Below are positions 1 through 5,762 of a stretch of DNA of 9,516 nucleotides, one piece after another (position 1 is the first letter of the stretch; each line of letters starts with the position of its first letter). The position numbers were made by a program, and so were the translations under genes. The stretch spans positions 1 through 9,516 of the forward strand of contig NZ_JAYRCW010000096.1 in NCBI RefSeq assembly GCF_041909755.1, given 5' to 3'. Source of the DNA: Sandaracinobacteroides sp041909755. GTDB taxonomy: Bacteria > Pseudomonadota > Alphaproteobacteria > Sphingomonadales > Sphingomonadaceae. The notes below the pieces were generated by a model that saw only the letters and a list, made by a program, of their open reading frames with translations, ran no database searches and was not told the DNA's origin.

Positions 1-432
1 CGCCCCGATGTCCAGCTTGATCATCCCCATCACGGCCTGCATCACCCGTCCCACCGCCGCCTGATCGGCCGGGTCCAGCAAGTCGGGCAGATTGTCCGGC
101 ACCACTTGCCAGGCGACGCCGTATCTGTCGGCCAGCCAGCCGCACGCCTTGGTGGCGCCGCCGGCCAGCAGCCCGTCCCATATGCGATCCAGCTCCGCCT
201 GCCCCTCGCAGGAAACCACCATCGAACAGGCGTCCACGAACCCCGGCTGCGGGTTGCCGTTCAGCGCCATCACAGGCTTGCCCGCCAGCGTGAAGTTCAC
301 CAGCACCACATCGCCGTCGGGGCCACGCATGATGTTGTCGATCCGGCTGTCGGGAATGATCGCGACATAATGGTCCGCGGCTTCCAGCGCTTCGGTCGCG
401 AACCACAGGCAGGGCATCAGGTTCCTTGCCAT
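1..432 (-). CDS. PhnB-like VOC family protein, 3' end cut by window edge
   Basis: The 144 visible residues start MARNLMPCLWF and continue through FTLAGKPVMALNGN, CGWLADRYGVAWQVVP and VGRVMQAVMGMIKLDI. These are the landmarks of the PhnB / '3-demethylubiquinone-9 3-methyltransferase-like' branch of the VOC (glyoxalase/bleomycin-resistance) superfamily. Family members are usually about 140-160 residues and end shortly after the KLDI segment, so only about 5-15 residues should be missing beyond base 1. The older methyltransferase name is misleading, because these proteins have no methyltransferase fold, and the substrate is not known. The ATG lies 2 nt after the stop of the preceding VOC gene. 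A GGGAGG ribosome site (439-444, 6 nt spacing) sits inside that gene's last codons, so the two are one transcript. It is third in the tetR-led operon. Family assignment is firm; function is not. Confidence 0.88.
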   Translation of the reverse strand, partial: MARNLMPCLWFATEALEAADHYVAIIPDSRIDNIMRGPDGDVVLVNFTLAGKPVMALNGNPQPGFVDACSMVVSCEGQAELDRIWDGLLAGGATKACGWLADRYGVAWQVVPDNLPDLLDPADQAAVGRVMQAVMGMIKLDIGA

Positions 433-434
433 GG

Positions 435-905
435 TCAGCCTCCCATCTTCGCGACGGCTTCGGCAAGATCGGCCGCCGAAACGGCCCGCACCGGCGTGGC
501 GAGCGACCATTGATGGCCGAAGGGGTCCTCCACCAGCCCATAACGGTCGCCCCAGAACATGTCCTCCACCGGCATCACCAGCCGCGCACCGGCCTCCACC
601 GCCCGCGCCACGGCGGCATCCACGTCGGGCACATGCAGGTGCAGCGTCACAGAGGTGCCGCCGCGCGCCTTCGGCCCCAGCCCGCCCATTTCGGGATATT
701 CGTCGTTCAGCATCACCATCGCCCCGTTCAGCAGGACAGAGGCATGCATCAGCCGCCCGTCCGGGCCGGGCAGGCGCATCACCTCTGTCGCCCCGAAGGC
801 GCGGGCATAGAAGTCGATCGCGGCGGCGGCGTCCGCCACGCACAGATGCGGCGTCACCCCGCCTGCCGGGCCATCGCCGCTCGGGCACTCGCTCGTGTCG
901 GTCAT
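435..905 (-). CDS. VOC family glyoxalase-like protein (156 aa)
   Basis: The protein has a single VOC domain, a beta-alpha-beta-beta-beta duplication. The first module runs through PHLCVADAAAAIDFYARAFGA, LMHASVLLNGAMVMLNDE. The second has VTLHLHVPDVDAAVARAVEAGA, the MPVEDMFWGDRYGLVEDPFGHQWSLAT block, and a short helical tail. The FWGDRYG...DPFGHxWSLAT signature is typical of PhnB/glyoxalase-like VOC proteins in proteobacteria. These are metal-dependent or metal-independent enzymes or binding proteins for small electrophiles, antibiotics or phosphonate-like molecules, and the sequence does not identify the substrate. The start is firm: the ATG overlaps the tetR stop (ATGA) and has a very strong ribosome site, GGAGGGAG at 913-920 with 7 nt spacing, embedded in the end of tetR. 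It is followed 2 nt later by a second VOC gene. Context implies a TetR-controlled detoxification or resistance function, which is inference. Confidence 0.92.
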   Translation of the reverse strand: MTDTSECPSGDGPAGGVTPHLCVADAAAAIDFYARAFGATEVMRLPGPDGRLMHASVLLNGAMVMLNDEYPEMGGLGPKARGGTSVTLHLHVPDVDAAVARAVEAGARLVMPVEDMFWGDRYGLVEDPFGHQWSLATPVRAVSAADLAEAVAKMGG

Positions 906-1537
906 GCGCTTTCTCCCTCCATCGGCCTGTCGAACAGCATCGCAAGATAGCGTTTCAGATGAACAAGGCTGCCGCGCGCTGGCTCCGCCGATCCGGCCGC
1001 CTTCGCCACGATGAACGCCCCCTGCAACACCGCCTGGGTGTGCAGCGCCAGCCCATGCGGGTCCATCGACAGCCCATGGGCGGCGATCGCGGCGGCGCAG
1101 TCCGCCTCGATTCCGCCCGCCTGCCCCTTGATCCCGGCGAAGCAGGCCTCGCGGATCTCGGGGGATTTCTCATACGCCTCCTGCACCAGCGTGCCCAGCA
1201 GGCAGGTCGATTGCGACAGATCATCGGTCAGCCGCGCCAGCCGGAAATCCACATAGCCCAGCAGCCGATCGACCGGATCCTCCAGCCGCAGGAACGGCGC
1301 GGCCATGAACCAGCCAGCGGCGACGCTGGTGAAATGCTCGGCCGCCGCCACCGCCAGCCGGTCCTTCGAGGCGAAGTGGTGGAAGAACGCCCCCTTGGTC
1401 ACCCCGGCCGCCCGGCACAGTTCGTCAACGGATGTCGCGGCATAGCCATTGCGACGGATGAGGGTGATGGCCGCCGCCAGCAGCTTCTGGCGCGCGGGCG
1501 CATCCGAGGGGGCGAAGGCAAGCGACTCGGCGGCCAT
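902..1537 (-). CDS. TetR/AcrR family transcriptional regulator (211 aa)
   Basis: The N-terminal DNA-binding domain spans roughly residues 14-60: RQKLLAAAITLIRRNGYAATSV, then DELCRAAGVTKGAFFHHFASKD, the classic TetR helix-turn-helix with the GAFFHHF recognition helix. The remaining 150 residues form an all-helical ligand-binding/dimerisation domain with CLLGTLVQEAYEKSPEIREACF, a style common in NemR/AcrR-like repressors, so the ligand cannot be predicted. The length of 211 aa is normal. The frame stays open far upstream, but the start at 1537 is chosen because the conserved domain begins just after it and a palindromic operator with a promoter ends at it. No Shine-Dalgarno sequence precedes this ATG, which agrees with a leaderless message. 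Its stop overlaps the next VOC gene by 4 bp. It probably represses its own operon and is released by a substrate of the VOC proteins (inference). Confidence 0.93.
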   Translation of the reverse strand: MAAESLAFAPSDAPARQKLLAAAITLIRRNGYAATSVDELCRAAGVTKGAFFHHFASKDRLAVAAAEHFTSVAAGWFMAAPFLRLEDPVDRLLGYVDFRLARLTDDLSQSTCLLGTLVQEAYEKSPEIREACFAGIKGQAGGIEADCAAAIAAHGLSMDPHGLALHTQAVLQGAFIVAKAAGSAEPARGSLVHLKRYLAMLFDRPMEGESA

Positions 1538-1543
1538 GGTGCA

Positions 1544-1571
1544 AACATACCAACCGGTCGGTATGCGACAA
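1544..1571 (-). promoter_or_regulatory. Predicted promoter of the tetR-VOC-VOC operon
   Basis: Read on the minus strand, TTGTCG (1571-1566) is followed after a 16-bp spacer by TATGTT (1549-1544). Each hexamer matches 4 of 6 consensus positions for the housekeeping sigma factor. Initiation 6-7 nt downstream would fall at about 1537-1538, on or next to the A of the tetR ATG, which implies a leaderless transcript. The operator palindrome occupies the spacer. Matches are moderate, so confidence is limited. Confidence 0.45.
1546..1565. promoter_or_regulatory. TetR-type operator palindrome
   Basis: The 20 bp starting at CATACC and ending at GGTATG form an inverted repeat centred between 1555 and 1556, with one mismatched pair (A1552 against C1559). 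The core ACCGGT and arms CATACC/GGTATG resemble many TetR-family operators. It sits 8 bp from the tetR start codon and fills the spacer of the predicted promoter, a position where a bound dimer would exclude RNA polymerase. Autoregulation by the adjacent TetR protein is inferred. Effect on the divergent lipoprotein gene, 63 bp away, is possible but not shown. Confidence 0.75.
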
Positions 1572-1628
1572 GCCGCAATTGCCAATCCGCCGCCGAACGG
1601 GCAGGAACGCGCCCCGGAAGGAACGCGC

Positions 1629-1898
1629 ATGCAACCCCATCTCGCCATCGCCATGCTCGGCCTCGCCGCCTGCGCCTGCAGCCCCACCCGCGTCGTCACG
1701 GCGCCCGTGCAGGCCGCCGGACAGGCGACGACAGCCGTTGCCCGGGCGGCGGCCCCCGTGGCGGCCGGCGCGGCCGTGGGCGTGGCGACGGCCAATCCGG
1801 CCGCGGGCGCCGCCGCCGGCCGGGCCGCATCGGGGGCGCTCCAGCGCGCGCCTGCCGACACCGCCGAAGCGCCGGACGCGACGGAGACGCCCCGATGA
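1629..1898 (+). CDS. Small Ala/Gly-rich predicted lipoprotein (89 aa)
   Basis: A short hydrophobic leader MQPHLAIAMLGLAAC ends in a lipobox, with Cys15 as the likely acylated residue; a second Cys follows at 17. The n-region has no Lys or Arg, which is unusual for an export signal. After Cys comes SPTRVVTAPVQAAGQATTAVARA and then a low-complexity stretch of Ala, Gly, Val and Pro ending TAEAPDATETPR. No enzymatic domain is recognised. The VVTAPVxAAG start recalls small uncharacterised proteobacterial lipoproteins (resemblance only). The start at 1629 is chosen over an in-frame ATG at 1449 because it has a GGAAGG ribosome site at 1616-1621, 7 nt before it, and begins the signal peptide. The longer form would also run through tetR and its operator. 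The stop overlaps arsC by 4 bp (ATGA). The function is unknown. Confidence 0.72.
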   Translation: MQPHLAIAMLGLAACACSPTRVVTAPVQAAGQATTAVARAAAPVAAGAAVGVATANPAAGAAAGRAASGALQRAPADTAEAPDATETPR

Positions 1899-2290
1899 TC
1901 ACCATCTATCACAACCCGAAATGCGGCACGTCGCGCAACGTGCTGGCCGCCATTCGCGCCAGCGGCGCGGACCCGCTCGTGGTCGATTATCTGAAGCAGG
2001 GCTGGACGCGCGGGCAACTGATCGGGATGTTCGCCGCCGCCGGCCTCACCCCGCGACAGGCCCTTCGCGAGAAGCAGGCCGAAGCCGCCGGGCTGGAAAC
2101 GGCAGACGACGAGGCGCTGATCGCGGCCATGATCCGCCACCCCGTGCTGGTGAACCGCCCGTTCGTCTCGTCGGCGCGGGGTGTCCGCCTGTGCCGGCCG
2201 TCGGAAGAGGTGCTGGATCTTCTGGAGGCGCCGCTGCCCGCCGGTTTCCGCAAGGAAGACGGCAAGCCGATGGGGAAGGATCAAGGATGA
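1895..2290 (+). CDS. arsC: ArsC-family arsenate reductase (glutaredoxin-dependent), 131 aa
   Basis: The protein begins MITIYHNPKCGTSRN, the thioredoxin-fold ArsC/Spx signature with catalytic Cys10. The arginines that bind arsenate in the E. coli plasmid R773 enzyme (Arg60, Arg94, Arg107) appear to correspond to Arg58, Arg88 in VNRPFV and Arg101 in RLCRPSE. All active-site positions are therefore present, and the length fits the usual 115-140. The known reaction is arsenate to arsenite, using glutathione and glutaredoxin in the cytoplasm. No arsR, arsB/acr3 or arsH is visible, so a role in arsenic resistance is not supported by context; such orphan arsC genes are common and their true substrate may differ. 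It overlaps both neighbours by 4 bp (ATGA at each end), and a GGAG ribosome site lies at 1883-1886. The family call is very safe; the physiological role is open. Confidence 0.93.
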   Translation: MITIYHNPKCGTSRNVLAAIRASGADPLVVDYLKQGWTRGQLIGMFAAAGLTPRQALREKQAEAAGLETADDEALIAAMIRHPVLVNRPFVSSARGVRLCRPSEEVLDLLEAPLPAGFRKEDGKPMGKDQG

Positions 2291-2574
2291 TGCGCGAACT
2301 GGCCGCCCTGTCGTTCCTGCTGCTGTTGCCGGGCTGCCTGGTGACAAGCGCAGTTGGCGCCGCCGTCGATGTGGCGGGAACGGCCGTCGAAACCGCCGTG
2401 GATGCGACCACCCAGACGGCCGAGGAAGAAGCGCAGGACAGGGCGAAGGCCGAACGGCAGGAACGCAAGCGCCGCGAAAAGGCCGAGCGGGAGGCCCCCG
2501 CGCAGCCGGCGCAGGCCGCCCCGCTGGATCCCGCCCCGCAAGCCGCACCTGACAGCCCCGAACCGAAGCGCTAA
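2287..2574 (+). CDS. Small predicted lipoprotein with charged coiled-coil-like tail (95 aa)
   Basis: MMRELAALSFLLLLPGC is a canonical lipoprotein signal with lipobox LPGC, so Cys17 would be lipidated. The mature part starts LVTSAVGAAVDVAGTAVETAVDATT, a small-residue, possibly amphipathic segment. Next comes a highly charged helix of Glu, Lys, Arg and Ala (about residues 45-75, EEEAQDRAKAERQERKRREK), likely helical or coiled coil, and then a Pro/Ala-rich end. No known catalytic domain is seen. The opening motif (VT-x-A-V-x-A-A) resembles that of the lipoprotein on the other side of arsC, so the two may be distant paralogues. The ATG at 2287 overlaps the arsC stop; a second ATG at 2290 would drop one residue. 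AAGGA just upstream serves as ribosome site. The gene precedes panB by 10 nt. Function unknown; an envelope location is inferred from the signal. Confidence 0.8.
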   Translation: MMRELAALSFLLLLPGCLVTSAVGAAVDVAGTAVETAVDATTQTAEEEAQDRAKAERQERKRREKAEREAPAQPAQAAPLDPAPQAAPDSPEPKR

Positions 2575-2584
2575 GGGGGCGGCC

Positions 2585-3466
2585 ATGTCCACCACCTTCA
2601 CCCTCGATACCGCAACGTCCCGCGCGCATCCCGTGCCGGAACCGGTCCGCCGCCTCACCGTGCCCGCCATCCAGGCGCGCAAGAAGGGCGGCGTCACGGC
2701 CGATCCTGTCGTCATGCTGACGGCCTACACCGCCCGTATGGCGCAGCTCCTCGATCCCCACTGCGACATGCTGCTGGTGGGCGACAGCCTCGGGCAGGTG
2801 ATCTACGGTCTGGATACCACCGTCCGGGTCACGCTCGACCTGATGATCGCCCATGGCGCCGCCGTGGTTCGCGGCAGCTACCGCAGCGTTGTCGTGGTCG
2901 ATCTGCCGTTCGGCACCTACGAGGCATCGCCCGAACAGGCCTTCGAAACCGCCGCCCGCGTGCTCCGCGAAACCGGCGCGGCAGCGGTGAAGATGGAGGG
3001 CGGCGAGGTGCTGGCCCCCACGATCGACTTCCTCGTGAAGCGCGGCATCCCCGTCGTCGGCCATGTCGGCCTCACCCCGCAGGCGGTGAATGCGCTGGGC
3101 GGCTATGGCGCGCGCGGCCGCAGCGGGGCCGAAGCCGCCAAGATCGAGGGCGATGCACGGGCCGTGGCCGCCGCCGGCGCCTTCGCGCTGGTGGTGGAAG
3201 GCGTGGTGGAACCCGTCGCCCGCGCGATCACCGCCGCCGTCGCCTGCCCCACCATCGGCATCGGCGCCTCGCCCGACTGCGACGGGCAGGTGCTGGTCGT
3301 GGACGACATGCTGGGCATGTTCGAGCGCGTGCCCCGCTTCGTGCGCCGCTTCGACACCCTCGCAGACCGGATCTCGGCCGCCGCCGCCACCTATGCCCAG
3401 GCCGTCCGCGACCGCAGCTTCCCGGCCGAGGCCGAGCTTTACCTGCCGAAGCCGCCCAAAGGCTGA
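2585..3466 (+). CDS. panB: 3-methyl-2-oxobutanoate hydroxymethyltransferase (ketopantoate hydroxymethyltransferase), 293 aa
   Basis: PanB transfers a hydroxymethyl group from 5,10-methylenetetrahydrofolate to alpha-ketoisovalerate, giving ketopantoate, the first committed step to pantothenate and CoA, in the cytoplasm. The TIM-barrel hallmarks are all visible: VMLTAYTARMAQLLD, LLVGDSLGQVIYG with Asp67 (metal ligand, Asp45 in E. coli), VVVDLPFGTYE with Asp106 (Asp84), AVKMEGGE with Lys136 (Lys114), GHVGLTPQ, and LVVEGV with the catalytic Glu205 (Glu181). It is about 30 residues longer than E. coli PanB, including a 20-residue N-terminal extension before RRLTVPAIQARK. The ATG at 2585 has an AAGGGGG ribosome site at 2573-2579 that overlaps the stop of the preceding lipoprotein gene. 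No panC or panD lies in the window. It is probably the last gene of its operon, with hairpins beyond it. Confidence 0.97.
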   Translation: MSTTFTLDTATSRAHPVPEPVRRLTVPAIQARKKGGVTADPVVMLTAYTARMAQLLDPHCDMLLVGDSLGQVIYGLDTTVRVTLDLMIAHGAAVVRGSYRSVVVVDLPFGTYEASPEQAFETAARVLRETGAAAVKMEGGEVLAPTIDFLVKRGIPVVGHVGLTPQAVNALGGYGARGRSGAEAAKIEGDARAVAAAGAFALVVEGVVEPVARAITAAVACPTIGIGASPDCDGQVLVVDDMLGMFERVPRFVRRFDTLADRISAAAATYAQAVRDRSFPAEAELYLPKPPKG

Positions 3467-3629
3467 AGCCCGTTCATCGGCCCGCAAAGCGCGGCCCGCG
3501 ATAGCAGGCCCGCCGCCGGGCCTGTGGAGGGGGCTTTCGGTTTGCCGAACCACTCTCTAAAGGACTGGCGACAGACCGAAGAGGATGTTGCCGGCTTTGC
3601 CCGGCCCTACATTATTCAGGGAACAAACC
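3467..3629 (+). other. Intergenic region between panB and the yfgM-like gene
   Basis: This 163-bp gap is the only sizeable break in the plus-strand genes, so it probably holds both the end of the panB transcript and the promoter of the next operon. It contains a strong GC hairpin (3504-3525), a weaker one (TTCGG/CCGAA, 3536-3549), and a small hairpin in the leader (GCCGG/CCGGC, 3590-3605). TCTAAA at 3556-3561 could be a -10 box, but no convincing -35 box lies at the right distance, so no promoter is called. AGGGAA at 3618-3623 is the ribosome site of the TTG start at 3630. Confidence 0.5.
3504..3525 (+). terminator. Possible terminator hairpin after panB
   Basis: The arms AGGCCCG (3506-3512) and CGGGCCT (3517-3523) pair perfectly around a 4-nt loop, and one C-G and one G-U pair extend the stem to 9 bp. 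It begins 37 nt after the panB stop, a sensible place for termination. No U-tract follows (the next bases are GGAGGGGGC), so it is not a standard intrinsic terminator. It may instead protect the 3' end of the message or act with Rho. Low confidence. Confidence 0.3.
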
Positions 3630-4418
3630 TTGGCCAGCACACCGCCCAGCAAGCCCTCCGACCCGAGGGACGACGCCTTCATCCGGGAAGTGGATGAAGC
3701 CTATCGCGAAGACGAGATGAAGAAGTTCCTCGTCACCTGGGGGCGCTGGATCCTGCTGGCCGTGGTGCTCGGCCTTGTGGCGCTCGGCGGCTGGTTCTGG
3801 TGGCGCGCCGAACAGACCCGCCGCATCGAGGCCGTCTCCGAACAATTCACCGCCGCCCTTGAAAAGGCCGAATCCGGCGGCTCGACCGAGGCGCTGAAAG
3901 AGCTTGAGGCGATCGCGTCCGGCCCCAGCCAGGGCTATCGCGCGCTCGCCGGCATGGCGAAGGCCGGCATCGCCCTCAACGGCGGAGACGAGGCGAAGGC
4001 GGCGGCCGAGCTGAAGCAGGTCGCGGGCGATGTGAAGGCCGCGCAGGCGTTCCGCGATGTCGCAGCGATGAAGCAGCTCCGCATCGAGTTCGACAAGCTG
4101 CCCCCCGCCGAGGTGCTGAAGCGCACCGAGCCCTATCTGGCCGGCGACAGCCCCTGGTTCCCGATCGCGGGCGAACTCGCCGCGCTCGCCCATCTGAAGG
4201 CCGGCGCGCCCGACAAGGCCGGCGCGCTCTTCTACCGCATCGCCGCCGACGAGCGTTCGCCCCAGTCGCTGCGCGCCCGCGCCGAGCAGATGGCGGCGAC
4301 CCTGGGCCAGGACGTGACCAAGATCGAGGATGAACGCCGCCGCAAGGCCGAGGCCGAAGCCAAGGCAGACGGCGAAGCTCCGGCGGCAACCTCCGCCGAT
4401 GCGGGAGCGGCGAAATGA
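3630..4418 (+). CDS. YfgM-like inner-membrane TPR protein (262 aa)
   Basis: A short cytoplasmic N-terminus (DDAFIREVDEAYREDEMKKF) leads into one membrane span, about residues 40-58 (WILLAVVLGLVALGGWFWW). A periplasmic alpha-helical TPR_21/YfgM-type domain of about 170 residues follows, then a charged Lys/Glu/Ala tail. In E. coli, YfgM is an ancillary SecYEG/periplasmic chaperone partner that works beside BamB; the same neighbourhood here supports that role, although sequence identity with E. coli is likely low. The TTG at 3630 is preferred as start: it has AGGGAA at 3618-3623 with 6 nt spacing and gives the usual short N-terminus. An in-frame ATG at 3585 would add 15 residues but has only a poorly spaced GAGG directly against it. 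The stop overlaps bamB by 4 bp. Product type is confident, start less so. Confidence 0.9.
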   Translation: MASTPPSKPSDPRDDAFIREVDEAYREDEMKKFLVTWGRWILLAVVLGLVALGGWFWWRAEQTRRIEAVSEQFTAALEKAESGGSTEALKELEAIASGPSQGYRALAGMAKAGIALNGGDEAKAAAELKQVAGDVKAAQAFRDVAAMKQLRIEFDKLPPAEVLKRTEPYLAGDSPWFPIAGELAALAHLKAGAPDKAGALFYRIAADERSPQSLRARAEQMAATLGQDVTKIEDERRRKAEAEAKADGEAPAATSADAGAAK

Positions 4419-5758
4419 GGACGACCCCCCGCATGAGGACGGCAACCGTTCTGGGCCTGGTGTCGGTCGCGCTGCTGGCGCTGCCCGGCTGCGGCGCTTT
4501 CAAGAGCAAGGGCAAGAAGCCCGCCACCATGGGCGAGCGTATTTCCGTTCTCGACTATGAACGCCAGGTGGAGGCCGAGGCCGAGCTGCAGGGCGTGGAC
4601 GTGATCCTGCCCGCCGCGCAGGTGAACGCCGAATGGACCCAGCCAGCCGGCAACGCGGCCGGCAATCTCGGCCATGTCGCCCTGTCGGAAACGCCCCAGC
4701 GCATCTGGACGGCGAAGATCGGCACCGGCTCTGATGCCACCCGCAAGCTGAACGCCACCCCGGTGATCGCGGAAAACCGCCTCTTTACCATCGACACCGA
4801 AGGCCAGGTGTCCGCCTTCGACGCCACCACCGGCCGGCCAATGTGGCGCCGCGCCATCGAGCTGAAGGGCGAAGGCACCCGCCCGGCCTTCGGCGGCGGC
4901 GTCAGCGTGATGGGCGGCCGCGTCTTCGCGACGACCGGCTTCGGCGTCGTGGCGGCCCTCGATGCCGCCTCCGGTGCGGAAGTGTGGCGCGTGAAGCTGC
5001 CGACGCCCCTGCGCGCCGCGCCGGGTGTCGAAGGCGGCCGCGTCTTCGTCACCAGTCAGGACGGCCAGCTCACCGCGCTCAGCGCCGAAAACGGCGAACA
5101 GCTGTGGCAGGCCAATGCCACCGTCGAACCCGCCGCCATCATGGGGCCGGGGGCGCCCACCATCGCCCTCGACACCGTCGTCGCGGGCTTCCCGTCGGGC
5201 GAACTGTTCGCGCTGCGCGTGGAAAACGGCCGCACCGCCTGGCAGGATCAGCTGGCCCGCACCGGCCGCACCACCGCGCTCGGCGCGCTCTCCGGCATCG
5301 CCGCTTCGCCCGTGATCGATCGCGGCCGCGTGTTCGCCATTGGCCATGGCGGCCGCATGGTGGCGCTGGAAATGGCGACCGGCCAGCGCGTCTGGGAACG
5401 GGAATTCGCCGGCGTGAACTCGCCCTGGCCCGTGGCGGACTGGGTGTTTGCCGTCACCGTCGAAGGCCAGCTCGTCGCCGTCAGCCGCACCGACGGCAAG
5501 ATCCGCTGGGTCAGCGATCTCGGCCGCTGGAAGAACGCCAAGAAGAAGAAGGGCGCCATCGAATGGTTCGGCCCGGTGCTTGCGGGCGGCCGGCTGATCC
5601 TCGTGTCGTCCGAAGCGGAAATGGCCTATGTTTCGCCCCAGACGGGCGAGGTGCAGGCCCGACAGAAACTGGGCGAGGCCGCCTATCTGCCGCCCGTCGT
5701 CGCCAACAACATCCTCTATGTGCTGACAGACGACGGCACGGTCTCGGCCTACCGCTAG
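4415..5758 (+). CDS. bamB: Outer membrane assembly lipoprotein BamB (447 aa)
   Basis: BamB is the beta-propeller lipoprotein of the BAM complex, which folds beta-barrel proteins into the outer membrane. The signal peptide ends in lipobox LPGC, with Cys26 as the lipidated residue. The mature protein is a PQQ-type (WD40-like) propeller: a recurring Gly-x-x-x-Trp blade motif places tryptophans at 98, 144, 191, 231, 276, 327 and 365, spaced 38-51 residues. The last blade (GEVQARQKLG) lacks its Trp. Two blades keep a 16-bp identical stretch 120 bp apart. E. coli BamB is 392 aa, and the extra length is in the N-terminal linker (residues 27-90) and near the KKKKG insert about residue 375. The ATG at 4415 overlaps the preceding stop and has GGGAG 8 nt upstream; ATG 4433 is a weaker alternative. 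It precedes der by 4 nt. Confidence 0.96.
   Translation: MRTTPRMRTATVLGLVSVALLALPGCGAFKSKGKKPATMGERISVLDYERQVEAEAELQGVDVILPAAQVNAEWTQPAGNAAGNLGHVALSETPQRIWTAKIGTGSDATRKLNATPVIAENRLFTIDTEGQVSAFDATTGRPMWRRAIELKGEGTRPAFGGGVSVMGGRVFATTGFGVVAALDAASGAEVWRVKLPTPLRAAPGVEGGRVFVTSQDGQLTALSAENGEQLWQANATVEPAAIMGPGAPTIALDTVVAGFPSGELFALRVENGRTAWQDQLARTGRTTALGALSGIAASPVIDRGRVFAIGHGGRMVALEMATGQRVWEREFAGVNSPWPVADWVFAVTVEGQLVAVSRTDGKIRWVSDLGRWKNAKKKKGAIEWFGPVLAGGRLILVSSEAEMAYVSPQTGEVQARQKLGEAAYLPPVVANNILYVLTDDGTVSAYR
4913..5048 (+). repeat. Two copies of a 16-bp repeat in consecutive BamB blades
   Basis: GGCGGCCGCGTCTTCG occurs at 4913-4928 and again at 5033-5048, exactly 120 bp (40 codons) apart and in the same frame. 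Both copies encode GGRVF at the start of a propeller-blade strand. A related version encoding RGRVFAIG lies near 5323. This is protein-level repetition showing through at the DNA level, not a mobile repeat. Confidence 0.8.
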
Positions 5759-5762
5759 CCCG

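Noticed and set aside
1449..1628. N-terminal extension of the first lipoprotein to an ATG at 1449
   Set aside because: It would overlap tetR and its operator, bury the signal peptide internally, and ignore the good ribosome site at 1616-1621.
1538..1628. Forward promoter for the lipoprotein-arsC-panB operon
   Set aside because: TTGCCA at 1579-1584 is a possible -35 box, but nothing resembling a -10 box lies 15-19 bp downstream, so no call is made, although a promoter must exist somewhere here or overlap the operator.
431..2290. 619-codon plus-strand frame ending in ArsC, apparently a fusion protein
   Set aside because: Only the last 131 codons look like protein. The rest is antisense to the VOC and tetR genes and Pro/Arg/His rich, and arsC has its own start and ribosome site at 1895.
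1538..3553. Long open minus-strand frame extending tetR upstream to 883 codons
   Set aside because: It runs antisense to the lipoprotein genes, arsC and panB, and its translation is compositionally biased (Gly, His, Arg, Ala rich) without domain motifs. Only the 902-1537 part encodes TetR.
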